DNA of 64,000 nucleotides from JAGVSV01 sp050952845 (GCA_050952845.1 JBMNLP010000001.1:1178001-1242000), one strand, 5' to 3'. Positions 16,190 to 25,647 are shown, numbered from the stretch's first letter. Translations and numbers: made by a program. The notes: generated by a model from the letters alone, not told the origin.

Positions 16190-19100
16190 TCAGTATGTTT
16201 CCTGCAGTTCGATATTCTTGTACCGCTTCATGCCTGTGCCGGCCGGGATCAATTTGCCGATGATCACGTTCTCTTTCAGCCCTTCCAGCGGATCGACTTT
16301 GCCTTTGATGGCCGCATCGGTCAGCACACGTGTGGTTTCCTGGAAGGAGGCTGCCGACAGGAAGCTCTCGGTGGCTAACGAAGCCTTGGTGATGCCCAGC
16401 AGCACGCGCTTTGCTGTGGCGGGCTGGCCATCTTCCCGGATGATCCGCTCATTGGCTTCTTCAAAGGCGAATATGTCGACCAATGAGCCGGGCAGCAGGT
16501 TGGTGTCGCCGCCGTCCTCAATGCGTACCTTTCTGAGCATCTGCCGCACGATGACTTCAATATGCTTATCCGCGATGCCCACGCCTTGGGAATGGTAGAC
16601 GCTGAGCACTTCGCGCAGCAGATATTCCTGCACGGCTTTAACGCCCAAGATACGCAGCAGATGATGGGGGTTGATGGAGCCGTCGATCAGCTCATCACCT
16701 GCTTCTACCATCTGCCCCTCTTCCACCTTGAGCCTTGCGCCGTAGTGGATGAGGTAGCTTTTTTTCTCGCTGGGGTCTTCCTGGGATGTGATGATCAGCT
16801 CACGGCGCTTTTTATTGGTGCCGAAGCTGACTTTTCCGTTGATATCAGCCAGCGTTGCTTCACGCTTGGGCTTGCGCGCTTCAAACAGCTCTTCCACGCG
16901 GGGCAAGCCCTGTGTAATATCTTCGGCGCTGGCTACGCCGCCGGTGTGGAAAGTACGCATGGTCAGCTGTGTACCGGGCTCGCCGATGGACTGCGCAGCG
17001 ATGATGCCGACGGCTTCGCCGATGTCCACCGGGCCGCCGTGCGCCAGGTTGGATCCGTAGCAACGTGAACAGACGCCGGTTCGGCACCGGCAGGTCAGTA
17101 CGCTACGCACCTGCATTGTGGTGATGCCGCTGTCAGCAATGGTCTTCGCCAGGTTTTGGTCGATCACATCGTTGACATGGCAGAGCACCTCGCCTGTGAT
17201 GGGGTGGTAAACGTCTTCAGCGGATACGCGGCCATTGATACGTTCCTCCAGCGGTTCGATTTCGCCAATGGCTTCCACCGTGATGCCGCGTACACGCTCG
17301 CCGCGGTTTTCAAAGCAGTCGTACTCACGCACGATGACTTCCTGTGACACGTCGACCAGGCGCCTGGTCAGGTAGCCGGAATCCGCCGTGCGCAATGCCG
17401 TGTCAGCCAGGGATTTGCGGCTGCCGTGGGAGGACATGAAGAACTCCAGCACATTGAGGCCTTCGCGGAAATTGGCGCGGATTGGGAGTTCAATGGTTTT
17501 TCCGGTTGGTGAAGCCATCAGACCGCGCATGCCGGCTAACTGTGCTACCTGCCCAACCGAACCACGCGCGCCGGAATTGGTCATCATGTAGATGGGGTTC
17601 TTTTTGTCCAACACACCCATGACCTCGCCCTTGAGGCGGTTGCTGGTGTTGGTCCACACGTCAATGACGGATTTATAGCGCTCGTCCTCGTTCATCAAGC
17701 CGCGGCGATAACGGGCGTCGATCTTGGCTACCTGCTCATCGGCTTCCTGCAGCCAGGCTTGCTTCTCGGGCGGCACAATGATATCAGCGATGGACACTGT
17801 AATGGCACCTCTGGTGGAGTATTGATACCCTAACCGCTTGATATCATCCAGCACCTTGGCGGTGGTGTTGACACCGTATACATGGAAGCATTTGTCGACG
17901 ATTTTGCCCAGGTCCTTCTTGATGACCTCGTGGTTGATCTCCAGCTCGAACATCTCGTCCAGATTGGTGCGCGGCTTGAAACCTAAATCCTGTGGGATAA
18001 CTTCGTTGAAGATCAGCCGTCCCAACGTGGTGTCGATGGTTTTGCAGGCGGTTTCATCTTCAAAGGTGCGCTCAATGCGTACCTTGATGGGCGTCTGCAG
18101 CATGATCAGATTTTCATGGTAAGCCATCTCCGCCTCGTTTTGGGAGGAGAAGATATAGCCCTTGTCTGCCCCAAAAGCGTCGGGATACAACGCTGTCAGG
18201 TAATGGCATCCGATGACCATGTCCTGCGTGGGGGAGATGACGGGTTTGCCGTCCTGCGGTTTCATGATGTTATTGGCTGCCAGCATCAGGAAACGTGCTT
18301 CGGCTTGCGCTTCAGCGGAAAGCGGCACGTGAACGGCCATCTGGTCGCCGTCAAAGTCGGCGTTGTAGGCAGTGCAGGTTAGCGGGTGCAACTGGATGGC
18401 TTTACCTTCCACCAACACCGGCTCAAAAGCCTGAATGCCCAGCCTGTGCAGCGTGGGAGCACGGTTCAACAGCACAGGGTGCTCTTTGATCACATTCTCT
18501 AAAATGTCCCAAACTTCCGGGCGCACCTTTTCCACGGCGCGTTTGGCTGATTTTACATTGTTGCAGATGCCCTGCTTGACCAGCTGCTCCATCACAAAGG
18601 GCTTGAACAGCTCCAGCGCCATTTCCTTGGGCAGGCCGCATTGGTGCAGCTTCAGCTCGGGGCCGACCACGATGACAGAGCGGCCGGAATAGTCTACGCG
18701 CTTGCCCAATAGGTTTTGGCGAAAGCGCCCCTGTTTGCCCCGAAGCAGGTCGGACAGGCTTTTTAATGGTCTGTTGCCCGGGCCTGTGACAGCGCGGCCA
18801 CGGCGGCCGTTATCAATCAGCGCGTCAACGGCTTCCTGCAGCATGCGCTTTTCGTTGCGGACGATGATGTCCGGGGTGCCCATTTCCAACATGCGCTTTA
18901 AGCGGTTATTGCGGTTGATGACGCGGCGGTACAGGTCATTCAGGTCGCTGGTGGCAAAACGGCCGCCGTCCAGCTGAACCATGGGGCGCAGGTCGGGCGG
19001 TATAACGGGTAAAACGTCCAGCACCATCCATTCAGGCTTGTTGTTGCTGGTGCGGAAGGCTTCCACCACTTCCAGGCGTTTAATAGCCTGGGCGCGCCTT

Positions 19101-19753
19101 TGCCCTACAGTCTCCCTGTCCTTTTCTTTCTCGATCAGAATGGAAATTTCATCCTTCAGTTCCTGGCTGAGCTTGTCTAAGTCCAGCTCCTTCAGCAATA
19201 TTTTGACAGCCTCGGCGCCGATGCCGGCGCGGAATGTGCCCCGCTCTTCCGGGGGCTTGGCCATCAGCTGGCGGTAGGCGGTGTCGGATATCAGCGCATA
19301 TTTCTCTACCTTGGTGACGTCGGTGTTGCCGGGGTCGATAACGATGTAGGAGGCAAAGTACAGCACCTTTTCCAGGCTGCGCGGTGATACGTCCAACAGC
19401 ACGCCCATGCGGCTGGGGATGCCTTTGAAATACCATATGTGGCTGACGGGGGCGGCTAGCTGGATGTGGCCCATCCGCTCGCGACGCACCTTGGACCGTG
19501 TCACCTGAACGCCGCACTTGTCGCAGATTTTCTCCTTGTCGCGGTATTTGATGCGTTTATATTTTCCACAGCTGCATTCCCAGTCCTTGACCGGTCCGAA
19601 TATCTTTTCGCAAAACAAGCCGCCGCGTTCGGGCTTCAACGTACGGTAGTTGATGGTTTCTGGCTTGAGAACCTCCCCGAAGGACCATTCCAGAATGTTC
19701 TCCGGGGATGCCATGCCGATTTGGATGGATTCTAAATTGGTGAGTTCAAACAT
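16190..19753 (-). CDS. rpoC: DNA-directed RNA polymerase subunit beta'
   Basis: 1187 residues, the short Bacillota form without the large insertions of Proteobacteria. Visible are the N-terminal zinc ribbon (CSCGKYKRIKYRDKEKICDKCG, near 60), the catalytic magnesium loop NADFDGDQMAVH (near 455) and the second zinc site (CRCRTGVCSRCYG, near 870). The trigger-loop region (around GARGSVGQVAQLAGMRGLMA) is intact. It follows rpoB by 20 bases and ends in a strong terminator. No ribosomal protein genes follow, unlike the common rpoC-rpsL-rpsG order. Confidence 0.98.
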   Translation of the reverse strand: MFELTNLESIQIGMASPENILEWSFGEVLKPETINYRTLKPERGGLFCEKIFGPVKDWECSCGKYKRIKYRDKEKICDKCGVQVTRSKVRRERMGHIQLAAPVSHIWYFKGIPSRMGVLLDVSPRSLEKVLYFASYIVIDPGNTDVTKVEKYALISDTAYRQLMAKPPEERGTFRAGIGAEAVKILLKELDLDKLSQELKDEISILIEKEKDRETVGQRRAQAIKRLEVVEAFRTSNNKPEWMVLDVLPVIPPDLRPMVQLDGGRFATSDLNDLYRRVINRNNRLKRMLEMGTPDIIVRNEKRMLQEAVDALIDNGRRGRAVTGPGNRPLKSLSDLLRGKQGRFRQNLLGKRVDYSGRSVIVVGPELKLHQCGLPKEMALELFKPFVMEQLVKQGICNNVKSAKRAVEKVRPEVWDILENVIKEHPVLLNRAPTLHRLGIQAFEPVLVEGKAIQLHPLTCTAYNADFDGDQMAVHVPLSAEAQAEARFLMLAANNIMKPQDGKPVISPTQDMVIGCHYLTALYPDAFGADKGYIFSSQNEAEMAYHENLIMLQTPIKVRIERTFEDETACKTIDTTLGRLIFNEVIPQDLGFKPRTNLDEMFELEINHEVIKKDLGKIVDKCFHVYGVNTTAKVLDDIKRLGYQYSTRGAITVSIADIIVPPEKQAWLQEADEQVAKIDARYRRGLMNEDERYKSVIDVWTNTSNRLKGEVMGVLDKKNPIYMMTNSGARGSVGQVAQLAGMRGLMASPTGKTIELPIRANFREGLNVLEFFMSSHGSRKSLADTALRTADSGYLTRRLVDVSQEVIVREYDCFENRGERVRGITVEAIGEIEPLEERINGRVSAEDVYHPITGEVLCHVNDVIDQNLAKTIADSGITTMQVRSVLTCRCRTGVCSRCYGSNLAHGGPVDIGEAVGIIAAQSIGEPGTQLTMRTFHTGGVASAEDITQGLPRVEELFEARKPKREATLADINGKVSFGTNKKRRELIITSQEDPSEKKSYLIHYGARLKVEEGQMVEAGDELIDGSINPHHLLRILGVKAVQEYLLREVLSVYHSQGVGIADKHIEVIVRQMLRKVRIEDGGDTNLLPGSLVDIFAFEEANERIIREDGQPATAKRVLLGITKASLATESFLSAASFQETTRVLTDAAIKGKVDPLEGLKENVIIGKLIPAGTGMKRYKNIELQETY

Positions 19754-19773
19754 ATAATGCCCTCCCTGCCGGC

Positions 19774-22700
19774 TTACTCGATATCATCGTCGTCGAAGTC
19801 AAAGTCCAGGTCATCGTCCTCATTTTCGGCATGATCGTTGGCGTGAATACCCTGGTTATCCTCCTCGCCGTTTTCATCTTCTTTTTTGTCTGCCACTTCG
19901 TCAGCTAACACCATGTCGCCGGCGATGGTAATGTCATCAAAGTCCAGGTCATCCAGTTCTTCTACTGAAGGCAAGGGACCGTCCTGCAACAGATCGCCAG
20001 GACGCATCATGAGATCTTCGTCCTCAAATTCGCGGATGATGATCTGCTCCTGTTGGTCGCCCCACACCTGAATATTCAAGCCGAGTGCCTGCAGCTCCTT
20101 GATAAGCACCTTGAAGCTCTCGGGGATACCGGGCGTGGGGATGCATTTGCCTTTGACGATGGCTTCGTACGCCTTGACTCTGCCGACCACATCGTCTGAT
20201 TTTACAGTGAGTATTTCCTGCAGCGTGTTCGCGGCGCCATACGCTTCCAGTGCCCAGACTTCCATTTCGCCAAATCTCTGTCCGCCAAACTGGGCTTTGC
20301 CGCCCAGCGGCTGCTGCGTAACCAGGGAGTAGGGGCCGGTGGAGCGGGCGTGCATTTTGTCATCCACTAAGTGGTTGAGCTTCATAAAATACATATAGCC
20401 GACCGTAACCCGGTTTTCAAACGGTTCACCCGTTCTGCCGTCAAACAGAATGGTCTTGCCGTCTGCTTCAAGGCCGGCGTCTATCAGGCATTGTTCGATG
20501 TCTTTTTCGCTGGCGCCATCGAACACAGGGGTTGCGACATGCCACCCCAGCGACTTGGCTGCCATGCCCAGATGCACTTCCAGCACCTGGCCCAGGTTCA
20601 TGCGCGAGGGCACGCCCAGTGGGTTCAGCACGATATCCAGCGGTGTTCCGTCTGGCAGGAAAGGCATATCCTCCTCGGGCAGAATGCGCGATACAACGCC
20701 TTTGTTGCCGTGCCGGCCTGCCATTTTATCGCCGATGCTGATTTTGCGTTTCTGTGCGATGTACACGCGCACCATTTCATTGACGCCGGGGGACAGTTCA
20801 TCTTTGTTGGCGCGGGTAAACAGCTTGACATCAACCACGATGCCACCTTCGCCGTGGGGCACCTTGAGCGATGTATCGCGCACTTCACGCGCCTTTTCAC
20901 CGAAGATGGCGCGTAACAGGCGCTCTTCCGCTGTCAATTCGGTTTCTCCCTTGGGCGTGACCTTGCCGACCAGGATGTCACCGGCGCGCACCTCGGCGCC
21001 AATACGGACGATGCCAAACTCATCCAGGTCCTTGAGCGCGTCATCACCGACGTTGGGGATGTCGCGGGTGATCTCTTCCGGTCCCAGCTTGGTTTCGCGG
21101 GCTTCTGACTCATACTCCTCGATGTGGATGGAGGTATACTTGTCGTCCCGTACCAGCTTTTCTGAGATCAGGATCGCGTCCTCATAGTTGTAGCCTTCCC
21201 AGGTCATGAAGCCGATCAGCACATTGCGACCCAGGGCGATTTCGCCCAGGTCGGTGCTGGGGCCGTCAGCCAGCAGGTCACCGGCTGCCACGCGATCGTT
21301 TTCATTGACGCGTGGACGCTGGTTGATGCAGGTGCTTTGGTTGGAACGGGCGAACTTGGTCAACCGATAGTCATGGCGCTCGCCCAGATTGTCCTTGATG
21401 ACGATCTGGTCGGCGGAGACCGATTCGATGATGCCGTCATGTTTGCTGAGCATCACCACGCCGGAGTCATGCGCGGCTTTGTATTCCATGCCTGTGCCGA
21501 TGATTGGCGCTTCGGGCAGCAGCAGCGGCACTGCCTGGCGCTGCATGTTGGAGCCCATCAGCGCACGATTGGCGTCATCATTTTCCAGGAAGGGGATCAT
21601 TGACGTAGCGACCGACACCAGCTGCTTGGGCGAAACGTCGACAAAGTCGACCTTATCGCGTTGTACGCGCAATACTTCCTCGCGCCAGCGCACTGTTACA
21701 TGTTCGTTGGCGAAGGTGTTGTCCTCGTTCAGTGGCTCTGTGGCTTGAGCGGTGTTGTACTTGTCCTCCTCGTCGGCGGTCAGGTAGACGATGTCGTTGG
21801 TCACCTGATGGGTGTCCGGGTCGACACGCCGGTATGGCGTTTCAAGGAAGCCGTACTCATTGATGCGGGCGTAGGTGGCCAGCGAGCCGATCAGGCCGAT
21901 GTTGGGGCCTTCAGGCGTTTCGATGGGACAGATGCGCCCATAGTGGCTGTAGTGCACGTCACGCACTTCCATGCCTGCGCGGTCGCGGTTAAGGCCGCCA
22001 GGCCCCAGCGCCGACAGGCGGCGTTTATGGGTCAACTCCGCCAGCGGGTTGGGCTGGTCCATAAACTGCGACAGTTGTGAGGAACCGAAAAACTCCTTGA
22101 TGGCCGCTGTTACAGGGCGGATATTGATCAGGTCGCTCGGTTTGACATCGTTGATGTCCTGGATTGCCATGCGTTCCCGTACGACGCGCTCCAGGCGCGA
22201 CATGCCGATGCGGATTTGGTTCTGCAGCAGCTCGCCGACGCTGCGCAGCCGCCTGTTGCCCAGATGGTCGATATCGTCCACCGTGCCCACGTTGTAGGGC
22301 AGGCCCAGCAGGTAGCTGACGGTGGCAACAATGTCATCGATAATGATGTTCTTGGGTACCAGCAGCGAGGCGTTTTCTGTTACTGAACGGCGCAGATCTT
22401 CCTCGGGAACGGTGTTGATCAGATGCAGCAACGTGGGCAGGTGCACCATTTCAAGGATGCCGCATTCACGAGGATCAAAGGGCAGGTAGCCGCTGGCATC
22501 CGCAAAATTATTCCCCACCACGCGATGCACGTGGTTGCCGCAACGGACGTTGACGACGTTGATGCCGGCATTCTGGATGTCCAGCGATTTGTCGGCAGGA
22601 ATCACATCGCCTTCGCGCACGATGACCTCGCCGGTGTTGGGGTCGATCAAGTCCTCGGCGGCAATCTGGCCTGCGATCCGGGCGGCCACACCCAGCTTCT

Positions 22701-23535
22701 TATTGTACTTATAGCGGCCTACGCGCATCAGATCGTAGCGCTTGGGGTCAAAAAAGAGGTTGTGCAGCAGGATTCGTGCGCCGTCTTCTGTTGGCGGTTC
22801 GCCTGGTTTCTGACGGCGATAAATCTCCAGCAGTGCATCGGTCTGCGATTTGATGTTGGCGTCGCCCTGATTGATGGTGGCCAATAGACGCTCGTCTTCG
22901 CCGAACAGGTCGATCAACTGATCGTCAGTACCGTATCCCAGCGCCCGCAGGATGACCGTGATGGGCAGCTTCCGGGCGCGGTCAATGCGCACCCACAGGC
23001 AGTCGTTGGAGTCGGTTTCGTATTCCAGCCAGGCGCCACGGTTGGGGATCACCTGCGCAGAAAAAAGCTGCTTGCCTGCTTTATCAATTTCCTTTGTATA
23101 GTACGCGCCGGGTGAACGAACCAGCTGGCTGACGATCACGCGTTCAGCGCCGTTGATGATAAATGTACCGTGCTCGGTCATCAGGGGAAAGTCGCCCATG
23201 AACACGTCGGTTTCTTTGATTTCGCCTGTTTCTCTATTCTTCAGCCGCACAAACACCTTCAGTGGTGCAGCAAATGTCAGGTCGCGCTCCTTGCAGCGCT
23301 CGACGCTGTTTTTTGGCGTTTTATCAAGCGCGTAGTCGACAAACTCAAGGATCAGGTTTTCGCTGTAATCGATGATCGGCGACACATCTGCGAGCACTTC
23401 CCTAAACCCTTCGTCCAGAAACTTCTGATAGGAGTTTTTTTGTACCTCAATCAGATTCGGCATGTCAAGAATCTCATCGATATGCGAGAAACTCATCCGT
23501 TTGCGCAGCTTTCCCATTTGAATCTCATGCATCAT
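19774..23535 (-). CDS. rpoB: DNA-directed RNA polymerase subunit beta
   Basis: 1253 residues. The rifampicin region is readable (FGSSQLSQFMDQPNPLAEL, then HKRRLSALGPGGL), with wild-type residues at the usual resistance positions as far as I can judge. The C-terminus carries an acidic tail of roughly 45 residues rich in Asp and Glu, ending DLDFDFDDDDIE, beyond the conserved end. The first ATG at 23535 follows GGGGTGATAGCTTTAT. It has its own promoter at 23646-23674 and a leader of about 100 bases, instead of being read from an upstream rplJL operon. Confidence 0.98.
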   Translation of the reverse strand: MMHEIQMGKLRKRMSFSHIDEILDMPNLIEVQKNSYQKFLDEGFREVLADVSPIIDYSENLILEFVDYALDKTPKNSVERCKERDLTFAAPLKVFVRLKNRETGEIKETDVFMGDFPLMTEHGTFIINGAERVIVSQLVRSPGAYYTKEIDKAGKQLFSAQVIPNRGAWLEYETDSNDCLWVRIDRARKLPITVILRALGYGTDDQLIDLFGEDERLLATINQGDANIKSQTDALLEIYRRQKPGEPPTEDGARILLHNLFFDPKRYDLMRVGRYKYNKKLGVAARIAGQIAAEDLIDPNTGEVIVREGDVIPADKSLDIQNAGINVVNVRCGNHVHRVVGNNFADASGYLPFDPRECGILEMVHLPTLLHLINTVPEEDLRRSVTENASLLVPKNIIIDDIVATVSYLLGLPYNVGTVDDIDHLGNRRLRSVGELLQNQIRIGMSRLERVVRERMAIQDINDVKPSDLINIRPVTAAIKEFFGSSQLSQFMDQPNPLAELTHKRRLSALGPGGLNRDRAGMEVRDVHYSHYGRICPIETPEGPNIGLIGSLATYARINEYGFLETPYRRVDPDTHQVTNDIVYLTADEEDKYNTAQATEPLNEDNTFANEHVTVRWREEVLRVQRDKVDFVDVSPKQLVSVATSMIPFLENDDANRALMGSNMQRQAVPLLLPEAPIIGTGMEYKAAHDSGVVMLSKHDGIIESVSADQIVIKDNLGERHDYRLTKFARSNQSTCINQRPRVNENDRVAAGDLLADGPSTDLGEIALGRNVLIGFMTWEGYNYEDAILISEKLVRDDKYTSIHIEEYESEARETKLGPEEITRDIPNVGDDALKDLDEFGIVRIGAEVRAGDILVGKVTPKGETELTAEERLLRAIFGEKAREVRDTSLKVPHGEGGIVVDVKLFTRANKDELSPGVNEMVRVYIAQKRKISIGDKMAGRHGNKGVVSRILPEEDMPFLPDGTPLDIVLNPLGVPSRMNLGQVLEVHLGMAAKSLGWHVATPVFDGASEKDIEQCLIDAGLEADGKTILFDGRTGEPFENRVTVGYMYFMKLNHLVDDKMHARSTGPYSLVTQQPLGGKAQFGGQRFGEMEVWALEAYGAANTLQEILTVKSDDVVGRVKAYEAIVKGKCIPTPGIPESFKVLIKELQALGLNIQVWGDQQEQIIIREFEDEDLMMRPGDLLQDGPLPSVEELDDLDFDDITIAGDMVLADEVADKKEDENGEEDNQGIHANDHAENEDDDLDFDFDDDDIE

Positions 23536-23570
23536 ATAAAGCTATCACCCCTCCAATGCTGCCAGACTGC

Positions 23571-23600
23571 TTGACGAAAAATGTACACTTCCTGTATAAT
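23571..23600 (+). promoter_or_regulatory. Plus-strand promoter facing the rpoB promoter
   Basis: TTGACG (23571-23576), 18 bases, TATAAT (23595-23600). It lies inside the rpoB leader and points away from rpoB, toward the rpoB promoter. No plus-strand gene follows for more than 3 kb, so any product would be a short antisense or regulatory RNA. It could also be chance in AT-rich DNA. Confidence 0.4.
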
Positions 23601-23614
23601 GGAAACATCATTAT

Positions 23615-23639
23615 TTGCATCAAAACAATACTGATGCAA
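23615..23639. promoter_or_regulatory. Inverted repeat at the rpoB transcription start
   Basis: TTGCATCA-N9-TGATGCAA, perfect 8-bp arms, located just downstream of the rpoB -10 (predicted start near 23638). It may be an operator or a 5' hairpin of the rpoB mRNA. Confidence 0.45.
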
Positions 23640-23645
23640 TCATAG

Positions 23646-23674
23646 ACTATACCATGTTTTTTTTGCAACGTCAA
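23646..23674 (-). promoter_or_regulatory. rpoB promoter
   Basis: Reverse strand TTGACG (23669-23674), 17 bases, TATAGT (23646-23651) with a TGG extension. Strongly AT-rich DNA lies upstream, as in UP-element promoters. Confidence 0.75.
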
Positions 23675-23764
23675 GGAAAAATCAAAATATATTATAAAGA
23701 TTTATATTATACTCATGACTAAAGCAAAATACGTGTATAACCACTATAAAAACGCGCGCCGTGA

Positions 23765-24457
23765 TTATTGTATGAAGCCTGTCGCCCATACCAGAAGCGG
23801 TGCTGTCAGGATAGCAGGAAGATAATCAGCCACCTTAATCTTTGTGATATTCAGCAGGTTGAGGCCCAATGCAATGATCAGCACCGAACCCACGCAGGTC
23901 ATCTCGGCAATGGCCGCTTCGCTCATCAGCGGCTTGATCAATTGCGCAAGCAATACGATGGATCCCTGGAACACCAGCACAAAGGCTGCGGAAAACAGCA
24001 CACCGATACCCAAACTAACCGATAACATGGCGGAAGAAATCAGGTCCAGCAGCGACTTGGTGAACAGCATTTCATTGTTGCCTGTCAAACCGGCGTTTAG
24101 AGAGCCCACAATGGTCATTGAGCCAACACAGAACAACAAACTAGCCGTGATGAAGGCTTCGCTGACGCCGGCTCCCCTGATTGAGGCGTCGGCTTTGGCT
24201 TCGACCAGGTGTCCCAGCCTGGCGATGCTCCCATCCAGGTCAATCAGGGTGCCAAGGAGGCCGCCTGCGACCACGGCCAAGATGACAATCAAGGCATCTT
24301 GGCCCTTCAGAGTACCTGTAAACCCAAGGTATAGCGTACACAACCCGACGCCTGTCATGGCAGCATCGCTCATTTTTTTAGAAACGCCTTTTCGCAGCAG
24401 CAAGCCGATCAGGCTGCCCAAAACGACGGCAATGGTGTTGACGATGACGCCCAGCAT
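23765..24457 (-). CDS. DUF554 family membrane protein
   Basis: 230 residues with about seven hydrophobic segments. Family signatures are the N-terminal MLGVIVNTIAVVLGSLIG, the central FCVGSMTIVGSLNAGLTGN and the C-terminal GLNLLNITKIKVADYLPA. DUF554 proteins (YdfK, YqgA) are thought to be transporters but lack a proven substrate. AAGGAGG precedes the ATG by nine bases. It sits between the terminator of the ireB cluster and the rpoB leader; no clear terminator follows it. Confidence 0.88.
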   Translation of the reverse strand: MLGVIVNTIAVVLGSLIGLLLRKGVSKKMSDAAMTGVGLCTLYLGFTGTLKGQDALIVILAVVAGGLLGTLIDLDGSIARLGHLVEAKADASIRGAGVSEAFITASLLFCVGSMTIVGSLNAGLTGNNEMLFTKSLLDLISSAMLSVSLGIGVLFSAAFVLVFQGSIVLLAQLIKPLMSEAAIAEMTCVGSVLIIALGLNLLNITKIKVADYLPAILTAPLLVWATGFIQ

Positions 24458-24476
24458 ATTTTTTTCCTCCTTCTTT

Positions 24477-24509
24477 AAAAAACAATGCCGGGGAGCATCC
24501 CCGGCATTG
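24477..24509 (-). terminator. Terminator of the ireB-ruvX-yrzB operon
   Basis: Perfect 11-bp stem CAATGCCGGGG/CCCCGGCATTG with a 5-base loop, then six T on the reverse strand. It ends 15 bases beyond the yrzB stop. Confidence 0.9.
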
Positions 24510-24523
24510 GGCAGGAAGCCGTA

Positions 24524-24883
24524 CTATGCTTCATCCTCTTCTTCTAACTGATCCATGAACAGGTCGAATACTGCCTGGGAGATGTCCTCGTCGTCGAAGG
24601 ATACGTACATGTCCTCTCCGTCTTCATCCTGTTCGATTTTCAGGATCACGACCTCGCCTTCATCCTCAGGAGAGAGTTCGTCATCCTCAAGCAGCATCAG
24701 CACGATATACCGTTCGTTTTCATATTCGATGGTGGACAGATATTCGAACTGCGTCTCCACGCCGTTCTCGTCGGTTAGTTCGACGATGTTGGATTCCCCG
24801 TCAAAATCGTCCGTGTACTCCTCTTCGTACTCGCCCATCTCGTCCTGGTTATCTTCAAACAGGTCCTGGTTGTCCTTGTTCAT
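24524..24883 (-). CDS. yrzB: DUF1292 (YrzB) protein from internal start
   Basis: An in-frame ATG at 24883, preceded by GTAGGAGGAACGCAC, would give a separate 119-residue acidic protein, the normal size for DUF1292. The ribosome site is better than most in the window, which argues that this start is used even though the frame is open from ruvX. The function of YrzB is unknown. Confidence 0.6.
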   Translation of the reverse strand: MNKDNQDLFEDNQDEMGEYEEEYTDDFDGESNIVELTDENGVETQFEYLSTIEYENERYIVLMLLEDDELSPEDEGEVVILKIEQDEDGEDMYVSFDDEDISQAVFDLFMDQLEEEDEA

Positions 24884-25384
24884 GTGCGTTCCTCCTACAG
24901 TATCGTTATGACGGTTTGATTTGCCGTCTATATCAAACCCCGCAGAGGGCTGCGGGTGTTTGTCGTCTGCTCGGTTCCGTTCACGGTCCAGGTAGGACTG
25001 CAACAGCAAAGCCGCTGCGACTTTGTCGATGTTTTTCTTTCGTTGTTCACGCCGCATACCACTCTCCAGCAGCGCACTGTTAGCGCTGACCGTTGTGAGG
25101 CGTTCATCCCAATAACGGACGGTAAGCCCTGCTTCCATCAGCTTATCTGCAAATGCTCTGGTTTTCTCCGCTTGAAAACCGACGCTACCATCCATGTTGA
25201 GGGGTAATCCGATAATGAATGCCTCGACATCCAATTCAACGGCGATTCGCTGCATATGCAAGGTGTCCGGTTTGTATCCGACCCGTTCATACACGCTGTG
25301 AGGAATGGCAATCAGCCTGGTTTCATCGCTGATAGCGATGCCGATGCGCCTATCGCCCACATCAAGCGCCACGATCCTTGCCAT
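24524..25384 (-). CDS. ruvX: RuvX/YqgF Holliday junction resolvase fused in frame to DUF1292 (YrzB)
   Basis: One uninterrupted 286-codon frame. Residues 1-140 are a complete YqgF nuclease: ALDVGDRRIGIAIS (Asp in the RNase H fold), DERLTTVSAN, and KKNIDKVAAALLLQSYLD. After a polar linker (about 141-166) comes an acidic DUF1292 domain (EEEYTDDFDGESNIVELTDENG ... FDLFMDQLEEEDEA). In most Bacillota these are two genes, ruvX and yrzB, in the same order after ireB. YqgF acts in pre-16S rRNA maturation and/or junction resolution. The ATG overlaps the ireB stop by ATGA. A strong internal start for the second domain exists (24883), so both a fusion and a free YrzB may be made. Confidence 0.85.
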   Translation of the reverse strand: MARIVALDVGDRRIGIAISDETRLIAIPHSVYERVGYKPDTLHMQRIAVELDVEAFIIGLPLNMDGSVGFQAEKTRAFADKLMEAGLTVRYWDERLTTVSANSALLESGMRREQRKKNIDKVAAALLLQSYLDRERNRADDKHPQPSAGFDIDGKSNRHNDTVGGTHMNKDNQDLFEDNQDEMGEYEEEYTDDFDGESNIVELTDENGVETQFEYLSTIEYENERYIVLMLLEDDELSPEDEGEVVILKIEQDEDGEDMYVSFDDEDISQAVFDLFMDQLEEEDEA

Positions 25385-25647
25385 CAGCTGTTAAAATTCT
25401 CCATGACATAAAAACGGACCAGCTCTTCCAGAATCTCATCCCTTTCCAGCCGACAGATCAGGCTGCGTGCGTTGTTGTGGCTTGTGATGTAGGTGGGATC
25501 ACCGGTTAGGATAAAACCGGTGAGTTGGGCAATGGGGTCATACCCTTTGTCCTGAAGTGCACAATAAACATGTTGAAGGATGCCGGCTGCCGTTTCTCCA
25601 CCGACAGCAAGCGGCTGCATTTTTGTCGTTCCATTAAGCTCGGTCAT
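25384..25647 (-). CDS. ireB: IreB family regulatory phosphoprotein (DUF965)
   Basis: 87 residues from the ATG at 25647, nine bases after AAGGAGG; an in-frame ATG at 25665 would contain that ribosome site. YDPIAQLTGFILTGDPTYITSHNNARSLICRLERDEILEELVRFY is the hallmark block of the family. In enterococci IreB is a target of the Ser/Thr kinase IreK and affects cephalosporin resistance. Threonines near the N-terminus could serve as phosphorylation sites. Order ireB-ruvX-yrzB matches other Bacillota, though alaS is not upstream here. Confidence 0.92.
   Translation of the reverse strand: MTELNGTTKMQPLAVGGETAAGILQHVYCALQDKGYDPIAQLTGFILTGDPTYITSHNNARSLICRLERDEILEELVRFYVMENFNS

Noticed and set aside
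20450..21187. 245-codon open frame on the plus strand
   Set aside because: It lies wholly antisense to the highly conserved rpoB, with Ser/Arg-rich composition typical of a shadow frame and no ribosome site.
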